DNA of 64,000 nucleotides from CAVQKZ01 sp963837325 (GTDB taxonomy: Bacteria > Actinomycetota > Actinomycetes > Mycobacteriales > Jatrophihabitantaceae). The stretch spans positions 2,046,001 to 2,110,000 of the forward strand of contig CAWIMV010000001.1 in assembly GCA_963837325.1 (NCBI GenBank). Reading direction: 5' to 3'. Positions 35,585-42,486 of this stretch are shown here, piece after piece (the stretch's first letter is position 1; every line of letters begins with the position of its first letter). The notes under the pieces were generated by a model, which saw only the letters and a program-made list of their open reading frames with translations, did no database searches and was not told where the DNA came from. The position numbers and the translations under genes are program-made.

Positions 35585-36613
35585 TCACGACTGCGTCGGT
35601 CGGTAGATCTGCCGGACGATGCCGCTGGGGAACGATGTGGATTCGATCAGCTCGAGATGTCTCGAGGCCGGCAGTCGGTCGAAGAGGGCCTGCCCCCGGC
35701 CCAGTACGAGTGGCTGGACGAGCAGGCGGTACTCGTCGATCAGGTCCGCCGCGGCCAGGGCACCGGCGAGGGCGGCACCACCCCACACGATGACCTCTGC
35801 GCCGGGCTCGGCCTTGATGGCGGCGATCTCGGTCGCGAGCTCGCCCCGCGCGACCCGGGTAACCGGCCAGCTCGCCTCGGCGTCGCTGAGTGTCGTGGAG
35901 AACACGACCTTCGGGATGTCGTTCATCGGGGCCGCGTACGCGTCGTCCGACTGCGGCCAGTACGACGACATCTCCTGGTACGTCGTGCGGCCCATGAGGT
36001 GCGCTCCGGCCCCACTGATCTGCTCGAGCTTCCACTGCCGGAGCTCGTCGCCCTCGGGGATCGCGATTCCCGGGTGCTCCCGGTCGCTGCTCACGAAGCC
36101 GTCGAGTGACATCGACATGTACAACAGGACTTCACGCACCGCAGTCTCCAATCCCTTCGCCCCTCTTGGATGCATGCCCTCAGCCGACAGCGCCCGCGCC
36201 AGGCGGTCAAACGCATGCGGCACACCGCGGCCGTGCTCCTCGAGCAGCTCCTCCGACCCGAAGCCCCACTGGAGCATCGTCATCAATGTCGCCCCGTCCC
36301 GGTCCGCGAACGTGAACTCGGTGCTGAAGGCGAGCGTCGACCCGTCGAGGCGGGTCTCGGTCGTGGCCAGCAGGAGACGGTGGGGGCGCTCGATCGCCTC
36401 GAACACGTGTCGGTGGCGGTAGAGCTCGCCCGGCGATGGACCGAACGCGACCTCCCACGCTCCGCCGACACGCAACTCGCAGCGCGAATTGACGACCCAG
36501 CCCGGCGCATCGTTGCCGTAGAACTCGCGCTGGCCCGCGGAACTGGTGAACAAGTCGAAGACGCGCGTGGGCGAGGCCCGGAGCAGACGCTCGTAGCGCA
36601 ACCGACGGCTCAC
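35585..36613 (-). CDS. In-frame fusion: SRPBCC (AHSA1-like) domain plus DHFR/RibD_C domain
   Basis: One uninterrupted 342-residue frame. Residues 1-150 form an AHSA1/START-like domain (LRYERLLRASPTRVFDLFTSS, then FTFADRDGATLMTMLQWGF). Residues 165-342 form a DHFR-family reductase (REVLLYMSMSLDGFVSSD, HLMGRTTYQEMSSYWPQ, VIVWGGAALAGAL, LVLGRGQALFD). The two domains are normally separate genes. The GTG start overlaps the ArsR stop (GTGA at 36610-36613), the standard ArsR-SRPBCC pairing. An internal ATG at the linker (MHPRGAKG) could also allow a separate DHFR product. Confidence 0.85.
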   Translation of the reverse strand: MSRRLRYERLLRASPTRVFDLFTSSAGQREFYGNDAPGWVVNSRCELRVGGAWEVAFGPSPGELYRHRHVFEAIERPHRLLLATTETRLDGSTLAFSTEFTFADRDGATLMTMLQWGFGSEELLEEHGRGVPHAFDRLARALSAEGMHPRGAKGLETAVREVLLYMSMSLDGFVSSDREHPGIAIPEGDELRQWKLEQISGAGAHLMGRTTYQEMSSYWPQSDDAYAAPMNDIPKVVFSTTLSDAEASWPVTRVARGELATEIAAIKAEPGAEVIVWGGAALAGALAAADLIDEYRLLVQPLVLGRGQALFDRLPASRHLELIESTSFPSGIVRQIYRPTQS

Positions 36614-36939
36614 CCCGCGCCCTCGACGAACCGCTCGAACCGGTCGAGCCGACGCTCCCAGACCCGGCGATGAGCCTCGATCCACTCGCCCGCCTCGCCG
36701 AGCGGGCCGACCCGGCCCAGCCGGCACTCGCGCACCCGGCCCACCTTCTCGGTCTCAACGAGGCCCGCGACCTCGAGGATTCCGACATGCTTCTTGATCC
36801 CGTTGAGGGTCAGCCCCGACGGTTCCGCGAGCTGGCTCAGCGTCGCGGCGCCGCAACCCAAACGATCGAGAATGTCGCGCCGTTTCGGGTCCGACAGCGC
36901 GAAGAAGGTCTCATCGAGCGTCGACAATAGTGAACCCAT
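36610..36939 (-). CDS. ArsR/SmtB-family winged-helix regulator
   Basis: 109 residues from ATG 36939, with FFALSDPKRRDILDRL, the recognition helix LAEPSGLTLNGIKKHVGIL and wing LVETEKVGRVRECRL. No metal-binding cysteines are seen, as in the ArsR proteins that pair with AHSA1-like (SRPBCC) genes. The gene heads a five-cistron operon. A TATAGT -10 lies 6 nt before the ATG, so the mRNA is probably leaderless and the promoter likely autoregulated. The TTG further upstream, within the -10, is rejected as start. Confidence 0.88.
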   Translation of the reverse strand: MGSLLSTLDETFFALSDPKRRDILDRLGCGAATLSQLAEPSGLTLNGIKKHVGILEVAGLVETEKVGRVRECRLGRVGPLGEAGEWIEAHRRVWERRLDRFERFVEGAG

Positions 36940-36945
36940 CGGTGC

Positions 36946-36973
36946 ACTATACAACCGACCGACCTGATCGCAA
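36946..36973 (-). promoter_or_regulatory. Leaderless promoter of the arsR-SRPBCC/DHFR operon
   Basis: On the minus strand TTGCGA (36973-36968), a 16-nt spacer and TATAGT (36951-36946) are followed by 6 nt and the ATG. The spacer contains the repeated GGTCGGTCGGTT, a possible ArsR half-site. Confidence 0.6.
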
Positions 36974-36984
36974 GGCAGACCAAC

Positions 36985-37023
36985 GCGTCCCGCGTGGGGG
37001 TCGCTAACGGCGCTGCGGGACGC
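36985..37023. repeat. 9-bp perfect inverted repeat
   Basis: GCGTCCCGC (36985-36993) and GCGGGACGC (37015-37023) are separated by 21 nt. It sits just beyond the GNAT remnant's stop. It could terminate that transcript; it was also considered as a recombination site, but it lacks the boxes of the island repeat. Confidence 0.5.
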
Positions 37024-37029
37024 AGATCC

Positions 37030-37292
37030 TCAGCCGTCGAAGCGATACAGCGGATATGCCACTCTGTTGGGTTCGACCGCGCCGACGTAGCCGAAGCCGA
37101 CCTTCTCAAGCACTCGGCGGCTGGCGACATTCTCGACCGCGGCGAGTGCCCAAAGATCAACCCCGCCACGGCCGGGGCGGAACGAACGCATGGTCACCGG
37201 TCGGAGTGCAGTCGGTGCAAACTCTCGACGTCCTCGGGCAACCACCTTGTCACCTGCAACCGGTCACTCGCGAGCACGATCTGACGTTCCAC
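37030..37292 (-). pseudogene. GNAT acetyltransferase remnant
   Basis: Two frames together outline a broken GNAT gene. The N-terminal part reads VLASDRLQVTRWLPEDVESL and then stops at 37194. In another frame the C-terminal part reads TMRSFRPGRGGVDLWALAAV, then NVASRRVLEKVGFGYVG and YPLYRFDG, stopping at 37030. Even after joining, the acetyl-CoA loop (Q/RxxGxG/A) and about half of the domain are missing, so both a frameshift and an internal deletion occurred. Confidence 0.7.
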
Positions 37293-37496
37293 GACCAGAA
37301 TGTTCCCCACGCACCAGCAGCAGACCAGCGCACCAGCGCACCAGCGAGGTCCCCCTCCGTTGCACGAATCCCGGTTTGACCACGCGCTCGTCAACGACTG
37401 ACCGCTATGCGTCGAAGCGGTTACCGAGGTTAGTACGCTGACCGCCTCTCTCGCTCACGGGCGAGTCCACCGCGGCAACGTCGAGGAGGCTGGGCG

Positions 37497-38363
37497 ATGA
37501 CTGAAGCTCCCCACCCGGACTTTGGTCGAGCGGTTGAGCGCACCCAGCGTGCCGTGGCGGCGCTGTTGCAGGGCGACCCGGGGACGGAGAAGGAACTCTG
37601 GTCGCGGCGCGACGACGTCACGCTCGCCAACCCGCTCGGCGGGTACCGGCGCGGCTGGCCGGAGGTCGAGACCGGTCTGGATCTTGCGGCGGACGGGTTC
37701 GCGAAAGGCGGAACTTGCGTCTTCGAGGAGATCTCACGGGAAGCCGGCCGCGATCACGGCTTCGTCTTCGAGATGGAACGGTTTGAGTCCAACCTCACCG
37801 ACGGACGTGGAGTGGCCTCCGGCGGGCTTCGGGTCATCATGATCTTCAGGGTCGAGGACGGCGAGTGGAAACTCGTCCATCGCCAGGCCGACACCCTGAC
37901 CGAGTTCGGCGCGCACGACGATGCGATCCACCAACCGGTCCGTCGGATGAAGACGCTGCATACCGCCTACCGCGTCACCGATCTGAAGGTCTCGCGCGCC
38001 TTCTACACCACCCTCGGATACCGCGAGCTCGGTCGCGTCGACCTGGGCGACGGCAACAGCCTCACGATGCTCAGCTTTCCTGACGAGGACGTCGTGACCC
38101 TCGAACTGGCGCACCGCCCGGCCGACGGCGACGTCGAGATCGGCACCGGCTTCAGCCATATCGTCGTCCAGGTCGATGACATCGCCGCCACCGTCGAGGC
38201 CCTCACCCATGTCGGACTACGGCCCGGCCCGCTGGAACATCACGAGGCGCCGGATGGCCCGACGACATCGTGGCTCACTGATCCCGACGGCTATCGCATC
38301 GAGCTGGTGCAGTGGCCGCCCGGCCATGCCGACGGCCTCTCCAACGCCGACTTCGCTCAGTAG
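37497..38363 (+). CDS. Fusion of an NTF2-like domain and a VOC (glyoxalase I-like) domain
   Basis: GAGGAGG 7 nt before the ATG sets the start; 288 residues. Residues 1-140 resemble SnoaL/DUF4440 proteins (ALLQGDPGTEKELWSRRDDV, DGEWKLVHRQAD). Residues 150-280 are a complete VOC unit starting MKTLHTAYRVTDLKVSRAFY, with TDPDGYRIELVQWPP at the end as in lactoylglutathione lyases. Metal ligands His (LHTAYRV), Glu (VTLELAH), His (FSHIVVQV) and Glu (RIELVQ) are present in the glyoxalase I pattern. Such domains are usually separate. The downstream border is repeat copy B. Confidence 0.82.
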   Translation: MTEAPHPDFGRAVERTQRAVAALLQGDPGTEKELWSRRDDVTLANPLGGYRRGWPEVETGLDLAADGFAKGGTCVFEEISREAGRDHGFVFEMERFESNLTDGRGVASGGLRVIMIFRVEDGEWKLVHRQADTLTEFGAHDDAIHQPVRRMKTLHTAYRVTDLKVSRAFYTTLGYRELGRVDLGDGNSLTMLSFPDEDVVTLELAHRPADGDVEIGTGFSHIVVQVDDIAATVEALTHVGLRPGPLEHHEAPDGPTTSWLTDPDGYRIELVQWPPGHADGLSNADFAQ

Positions 38364-38450
38364 AAGCGGTGTTCGGATCCCGCGATCAGCGTCGGTGTCC
38401 GTGCTGTAGAGAACGACGTGGGCTCCGAAGACCATGACACATACTGTCTG

Positions 38451-38510
38451 GTCTGCGCGTTGGCTGGCGGAAACTGCCGTGCGCGAGATCGACGGATCAC
38501 GCGCGCCGGC
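38451..38510 (+). repeat. Island repeat copy B
   Basis: Box 1 GTCTGCGC is at 38451-38458, then 25 nt, then box 2 CGAGATCGACGG at 38484-38495, then ATCAC and GCGCGC. It lies 88 bp after the NTF2-VOC stop. The rest of the gap (38511-38674) holds no gene that can be supported. Confidence 0.72.
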
Positions 38511-38674
38511 TTTCCATTCCGCGGCAAACGGTTGCGCGCGCTACGGCGGGGCGCCGGGCGGGTCGTTCGCCAGCTTGCGGTGGGAGAACCGGCTCGGCTG
38601 AAGGCGAGGATGCCGTGCCTTTGATGCTGTCTTAGGCGGTGCGTTGTCAGCCCCGCCGGGTCTAAACCGGCCGA

Positions 38675-39091
38675 TCAGCCCTCTTCGGTCGCGAGCATCC
38701 GATCCAGGTCCGCGACCCGTTGGGTGTCGAGGAAGACGCAATCTTCGCGCATCTTTCCCCACGACACCCGCAGGTACTGTACCCACCGATTCTCATATCC
38801 ACCGCCGTTGGACATATCGATGCGGTCGCGGCCGCGGGTGTAAATCCGCATGTTCCACGGCGGTCCGTTCGCGACGACGTCCTCGATGACGAACTGGGGA
38901 TGCTGCGCCGCGAACCGTTCGAACCAGGTCGCGATTTGCGCTCGGTCCGTGGTGTCAAGAGCCCACGAATGGTCGCCCGGGAAGGTAAAGCGCGCACCGT
39001 CACCAAACGATCTCATTATTGGCCCCGTGTCACCGAGGCTGAGCATTTTGAAGCGACGGAGGATCAGCCGCGATACGAGCCATGTGTACAT
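38675..39091 (-). CDS. NTF2-like (SnoaL-type) protein
   Basis: The 138-residue protein has the cone-shaped NTF2 fold pattern: helical start LVSRLILRRFKMLSLGD, then FGDGARFTFPGDHSWALD, DRAQIATWFERFAAQHPQ and VVANGPPWNMRIYTRGRD. It ends with YLRVSWGKMREDCVFLDTQ. No catalytic residues can be assigned. It is bracketed by repeats B and F, one gene per interval. ATG start chosen without a strong ribosome-binding site. Confidence 0.75.
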   Translation of the reverse strand: MYTWLVSRLILRRFKMLSLGDTGPIMRSFGDGARFTFPGDHSWALDTTDRAQIATWFERFAAQHPQFVIEDVVANGPPWNMRIYTRGRDRIDMSNGGGYENRWVQYLRVSWGKMREDCVFLDTQRVADLDRMLATEEG

Positions 39092-39152
39092 GAATCGAGC
39101 TCCTTACTCCTGGATTGCCTCGTCATCTCCGGCCGGAGGGCCGCACGCCGAA

Positions 39153-39197
39153 TGATCGATCTACGACTGTCCTTACGCCCTCATGCTGAGTAGAGAA
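39153..39197 (-). repeat. Island repeat copy F (degenerate, inverted)
   Basis: Read on the minus strand: box 1 TTCTCTAC (39197-39190), exactly 25 nt, then box 2 GTAGATCGATCA (39164-39153), which keeps AGATCGA. It occupies the 152-bp gap between the NTF2 gene start and the methyltransferase stop. It is the weakest copy, supported mainly by spacing and position. Confidence 0.45.
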
Positions 39198-39243
39198 TGA
39201 CGGTTCGGGGGCTCGCTGAGCGCATGGGTTGCGGTGGTTGCGT

Positions 39244-40068
39244 TCAGCGCCGGGTGGCGATGAGTATCTCTGTGTCTCCTGGCCAGTCCCAGAACCGCCC
39301 AGTCGGCGAATGAGTCTCAAGTACCGCGCGTAGTTCGGCGATGAACTCGTCGAGCCGTGCACCGAACAGGTGCGGAGCGGCGTAGGACATGGACAGGCAG
39401 CCGGCGACGACACCGTCGGTGTCGCGGATGATGTCCGGCCGGCCCGGGGCGAACACGATGCGCGGGCTGCCAAAGGAGGTGCGCTGGAGTGTTTGCTCGA
39501 ACCGCTCGACGCTGTAGTCGGCGACGAGCCGCTTCCCTGAGCGCAGGTCCGAATTCAGGAAACGTGTGATCAGCTGCCGGATCTGCTCATGCGGGATCGG
39601 CGTGGTGCCCGCCGGCGCTGGCGGCGCAGGCCTTGTCGGGTCATGGCTGATCAGAACCAACGACCCGCCCGGCTCAAGCAGCCGGTACACCGCCTCGGCC
39701 ACGAAGCGCCGGTTCGTGCGGTGGAACGATTGTCCGAAGGTGACCGCCCGCAGCTCGCTCAACGCGAGCTGGGGCAGATCCTCGGCAGTCGCACGGACCA
39801 AATCGACCGAACTCAACCCTGCGGCCGCGGCGTGCGCGCGGGCCTCGGCGAGCATGGCCAGGTCCGGCTCGAGCAGCGTGACGTGGTCGAACAACCGGGC
39901 CAGTTGCACCCCCACTGTCCCGGGTCCACTACCGACGTCCAGCAGATGGCCGGTCCCGTCCAAAGCAAGCTCGTCAGCGAGAACGTCCCCCAAGTCAGCC
40001 GAGTACCCCGGCCGCCCGCTCAGGTAATACGGGGCAGCGCCGATGTACTGGGTCGGGTCGTACTCCAC
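39244..40068 (-). CDS. Class I SAM-dependent methyltransferase
   Basis: A GTG at 40068 gives 274 residues beginning VEYDPTQYIGAAPYYLSGRP, the usual opening of a family of actinobacterial methyltransferases. Motif I is LLDVGSGPGTVGVQLARL near residue 42, then VTLLEPDLAMLAEAR, with AVTFGQSFHRTNRR and LLEPGGSLVLISHDP later. A longer frame upstream has arginine-rich sequence and crosses toward repeat C, so it was rejected. It is the only gene between repeats F and C. The substrate is unknown. Confidence 0.82.
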   Translation of the reverse strand: MEYDPTQYIGAAPYYLSGRPGYSADLGDVLADELALDGTGHLLDVGSGPGTVGVQLARLFDHVTLLEPDLAMLAEARAHAAAAGLSSVDLVRATAEDLPQLALSELRAVTFGQSFHRTNRRFVAEAVYRLLEPGGSLVLISHDPTRPAPPAPAGTTPIPHEQIRQLITRFLNSDLRSGKRLVADYSVERFEQTLQRTSFGSPRIVFAPGRPDIIRDTDGVVAGCLSMSYAAPHLFGARLDEFIAELRAVLETHSPTGRFWDWPGDTEILIATRR

Positions 40069-40122
40069 CGCGCCATGCTCGCACGCGCGTGACCCGACGA
40101 ATTCTTGGACACCGACAGACTC

Positions 40123-40180
40123 ATATGCGCGGGTCGGTCGCACCGACCGTCTGCTCGAGATCGACGGGAGTGCGCGCGCA
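40123..40180 (+). repeat. Island repeat copy C
   Basis: Box 1 ATATGCGC is at 40123-40130, then 25 nt, then box 2 CGAGATCGACGG at 40156-40167, then GAGT and GCGCGCGCAGAC. The last segment is the reverse complement of a GTCTGCGC-type box 1. The 25-nt interior contains GGTCGGT-CGC-ACCGACC, a 7-bp hairpin. A further 11/12 match to box 2 (CGAGATCGACAG) is at 40283-40294 without a clear box 1. Confidence 0.75.
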
Positions 40181-40340
40181 GACAACGGGCAGATCAGGAT
40201 GGTGTTGGAGGCTTCTTGGTCAGGTCACGCTCCGACGGTCGAGGTCGGCGAGCGCGTCGTAGTCGCGGATCGCGAGTCGGGCCGAGATCGACAGCGAACG
40301 TCGTCAGCAGTACATTGCCACCAACCCTAGGAGGGTAATG

Positions 40341-40652
40341 ATGGCCGTCATCATGCAGCAGACGTTGCCGTCCGGCGTTCCCGTCGACATGCTCGATGCG
40401 GTTTCCGATGAGATGGGTGTTGACGACAATCCGCCCGACGGCATGATCGTGCACACCCACTTCGAGAAGGACGGTCACGTTCAGGTTCTCGACGTGTGGG
40501 AAACCGCCCAACACTATCGGCAGTTCGCCGAATCGCGACTGATGCCTGCGATGGGCAGGGTCGCTGCCGCGCGTGGTTTCGAACTGCCGCAGGGTGGCCC
40601 GGAGCCGACACTAATTGAGGTTCATCGCGTCGTGCGTGGACCTGTCAGCTGA
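40341..40652 (+). CDS. Small conserved protein of unknown function (103 residues)
   Basis: The product begins MAVIMQQTLPSGVPVDMLDA and contains GMIVHTHFEKDGHVQVLDVW and YRQFAESRLMPAMGRVA. This is the pattern of dimeric alpha-beta barrel-like or DUF1428-size proteins acting as small monooxygenases, but no catalytic residue can be named. AGGAGGG stands 5 nt before the second of two adjacent ATGs (40338 and 40341), so 40341 is preferred. It is the sole gene between repeats C and D. Confidence 0.72.
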   Translation: MAVIMQQTLPSGVPVDMLDAVSDEMGVDDNPPDGMIVHTHFEKDGHVQVLDVWETAQHYRQFAESRLMPAMGRVAAARGFELPQGGPEPTLIEVHRVVRGPVS

Positions 40653-40744
40653 GGCGCGCGACACCTCAGTCATATCTTGAAGTTGTCAATGAGTCGCGGT
40701 CGCTGAGGGCAGATCTGGCCGAATCTCGAGCACCAGATTCATTC

Positions 40745-40800
40745 ATCTGCGCTCATCGCCAGCCTTGAGTGTGTGCTCGAGATCGACGGCTCGGGCGAGA
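40745..40800 (+). repeat. Island repeat copy D
   Basis: Box 1 ATCTGCGC is at 40745-40752, then 25 nt, then box 2 CGAGATCGACGG at 40778-40789. The downstream GCGC box is weak (GGCGAGAACG). It lies 78 bp before the GTG of the next gene. Confidence 0.72.
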
Positions 40801-40867
40801 ACGCCATGCGATGGCAAGCGAAATGGGACGTGGCGCTGGCTTCAAAGCTGTGGCCTATGTTGAGTTC

Positions 40868-41266
40868 GTGAGTGACGAAGAGGACATCCGCGTGTTGATC
40901 GAACGTTGGGTATCGGCCGTGCACAGGGGTGACCTGGACATGGTGCTCGCGGATCACGCGCCCGACATCGTGATGTTCGACGTACCCCCACCGGAACGCG
41001 GAGTCCGCGGCATCGACGCCTACCGCGGCACGTGGCCGGGATTCTTCCAGTGGCAGGCCTCCGGGGCGTCGTTCGATCTGGACGAGCTCGATGTTGTCGC
41101 TGGCGATGACGTCGCCTTCGCCTACGCACTGCTGCGTTGTGGCACGCCGGCCGAGTTCGCCCAAGACCCCGACCACCGCCTGAGACTCACTATCGGACTG
41201 CGCAAGATCGAGGGCCGATGGACCGTCACCCACGAACACCACTCATTTGTCGACGCGACCGACTAG
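40868..41266 (+). CDS. NTF2-like (ketosteroid-isomerase/SnoaL-type) protein
   Basis: GTG at 40868, 6 nt after TATGTT (40856-40861), gives a 132-residue protein on a probable leaderless mRNA. The sequence is typical of DUF4440/SnoaL_3 proteins: EEDIRVLIERWVSAVHRGDLD, VLADHAPDIVMFDVPPPERG, ELDVVAGDDVAFAYALLRC and RKIEGRWTVTHEHHSFVD. The family adopts the NTF2 fold and covers isomerases, cyclases and unknowns. It is the only gene between repeats D and G. Confidence 0.82.
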   Translation: MSDEEDIRVLIERWVSAVHRGDLDMVLADHAPDIVMFDVPPPERGVRGIDAYRGTWPGFFQWQASGASFDLDELDVVAGDDVAFAYALLRCGTPAEFAQDPDHRLRLTIGLRKIEGRWTVTHEHHSFVDATD

Positions 41267-41338
41267 CAGATCGCCCCCAACACCGGCTGGTACGAGTCAA
41301 AGAGGTACTCGTGTGCAGGAGGCGCTCCTGACCGATCC

Positions 41339-41391
41339 ATCTGCGCGGACTGCGCCAGCAACCTGGTGCGCGCCTATCGAGGCCTCCGCGC
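41339..41391 (+). repeat. Island repeat copy G (degenerate box 2), beside the integrase
   Basis: A perfect box 1 ATCTGCGC is at 41339-41346. After exactly 25 nt, GCCTATCGAGGC (41372-41383) keeps ATCGA in register, followed by CGCGCGCG. The integrase reading frame ends 36 bp further on. Confidence 0.5.
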
Positions 41392-41427
41392 GCGGTTACC
41401 GGCCACGGCCAACCGGCGGACTACCGG

Positions 41428-42096
41428 TCAACCGCGCACGATCCGGGACGCACAGTGCCGGTCCATCCGCTTTCCGTCCTGGCGTAGGAAGATCGGGCCG
41501 TCGAGGCCTTCGCCGATGGCGAGGTCGATCGCTCTGGCGGTGCGGGGTGCGAGCGGGATGGTGACGATCTTGCCGCCCTTGCGGAGCACGGTCAGGGTGC
41601 GGTGTCCGCGTTCGATCCCGAGTGGGTCGATGTCGGTACCGAGCGCTTCGGAGATCCGTAGCCCATTGATTGCCAGCAATGAGATCAGGGCGTGCTCGTT
41701 CGGTGCGCCGAGGCCGGCGGCGACGAGCAGCGAGTCGACCTCATTGCGGTCCAGCCCGATCGCGTGCGACTCGTAATCTAGGCGCGGACGCCGTACGTGG
41801 ACCGCCGGTGAGTGTTCGAGCAGTTCCTCCTCGACGGCATCGCGGTAGAAGCCGGAGATCGTGCACAGCCGGCGGGCGATGGGCGCCCGAGCCCGGCCGT
41901 TGGCTTCCAGGTCGCGGCCGAAGCACTCGATGTCGGCGCGGCGCGCCTGGAACAGGTGCAGCCCGTGCTGCTGGCACCAGCCGGTGTACATCCGCAGGTC
42001 CAAGGCGTAGGCGTCGCGGGTCAGGCCGCTGTAGCCGGCGAGGAACCCGACGAGCGCGCTCCGCTCAGCCTCGGTGAACAGCGGCTCGACCGACAC
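41428..42096 (-). CDS. Tyrosine recombinase/integrase, C-terminally truncated
   Basis: The 222-residue protein keeps the SAM-like N-terminal core-binding domain (FLAGYSGLTRDAYALDLRMY). From the catalytic domain it has the first catalytic arginine (LLAINGLRISEALG, about residue 150) and the lysine strand (LTVLRKGGKIVTIPL). It stops at CASRIVRG, before the HxxR, second histidine and tyrosine motifs that should occupy about 80 more residues. None of the three downstream frames restores them. It cannot be catalytically competent alone. The break lies 36 bp from repeat G, at the end of the cassette-like array. Confidence 0.82.
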   Translation of the reverse strand: MSVEPLFTEAERSALVGFLAGYSGLTRDAYALDLRMYTGWCQQHGLHLFQARRADIECFGRDLEANGRARAPIARRLCTISGFYRDAVEEELLEHSPAVHVRRPRLDYESHAIGLDRNEVDSLLVAAGLGAPNEHALISLLAINGLRISEALGTDIDPLGIERGHRTLTVLRKGGKIVTIPLAPRTARAIDLAIGEGLDGPIFLRQDGKRMDRHCASRIVRG

Positions 42097-42486
42097 GACG
42101 ACGTCGGTCGATGCGGGGTGGTGGTGGTCATGGCGACCTTCCGGGACTCAGGTCGGAACCCGACGTCCTGGAGGCGTCGCTCCGACAAATGGATGAAGCA
42201 GCCAGGCTATGACGGGCACACCAGACCAAGGCCAAAATTGACACGAAGCGCCGAATACGTACGGGTTGCGGGCGGCGCACAGTGCCAACGTTGCGACAAT
42301 ATGCGCGCGGCGATTGTCGCGCCCCGGTGAACGCCACGCCGTGACAGGGGAGCGGAAAGCGCCCGAACGACGTCCGAGCAGCACCCACCCACAACGGCGA
42401 GGTGCCTGGATCCATACGCGTGATCCGACACAACCTCCGCGACCGACTACGGCGGGCGAATCCGCTCGCCGGGAATCGTCGAGGGC
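42097..42486. other. 390-bp gap upstream of integrase, no gene seen
   Basis: No open frame with a plausible start and family pattern. An ATATGCGC at about 42299 resembles box 1 of the island repeat, but no box 2 follows at the right distance. The stretch presumably carries the integrase promoter; no clear -35/-10 pair was identified. Confidence 0.5.

Noticed and set aside
36985..37023. Inverted repeat as a canonical integron attC site
   Set aside because: It has a nearby GCTAAC but no GTTRRRY partner and no box 1/box 2 of the island repeat. More likely a terminator-like dyad.
38418..38624. 68-codon plus-strand frame over repeat B
   Set aside because: It is made mostly of repeat B and arginine codons, with no ribosome-binding site.
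40283..40294. Eighth copy of the island repeat
   Set aside because: Box 2 matches 11 of 12 (CGAGATCGACAG) but the position for box 1 reads GAGCGCGT, only the central GCG matching, so it was not counted.
42297..42345. ATATGCGC as another island repeat
   Set aside because: No AGATCGA or ATCGA follows at the 25-nt spacing.
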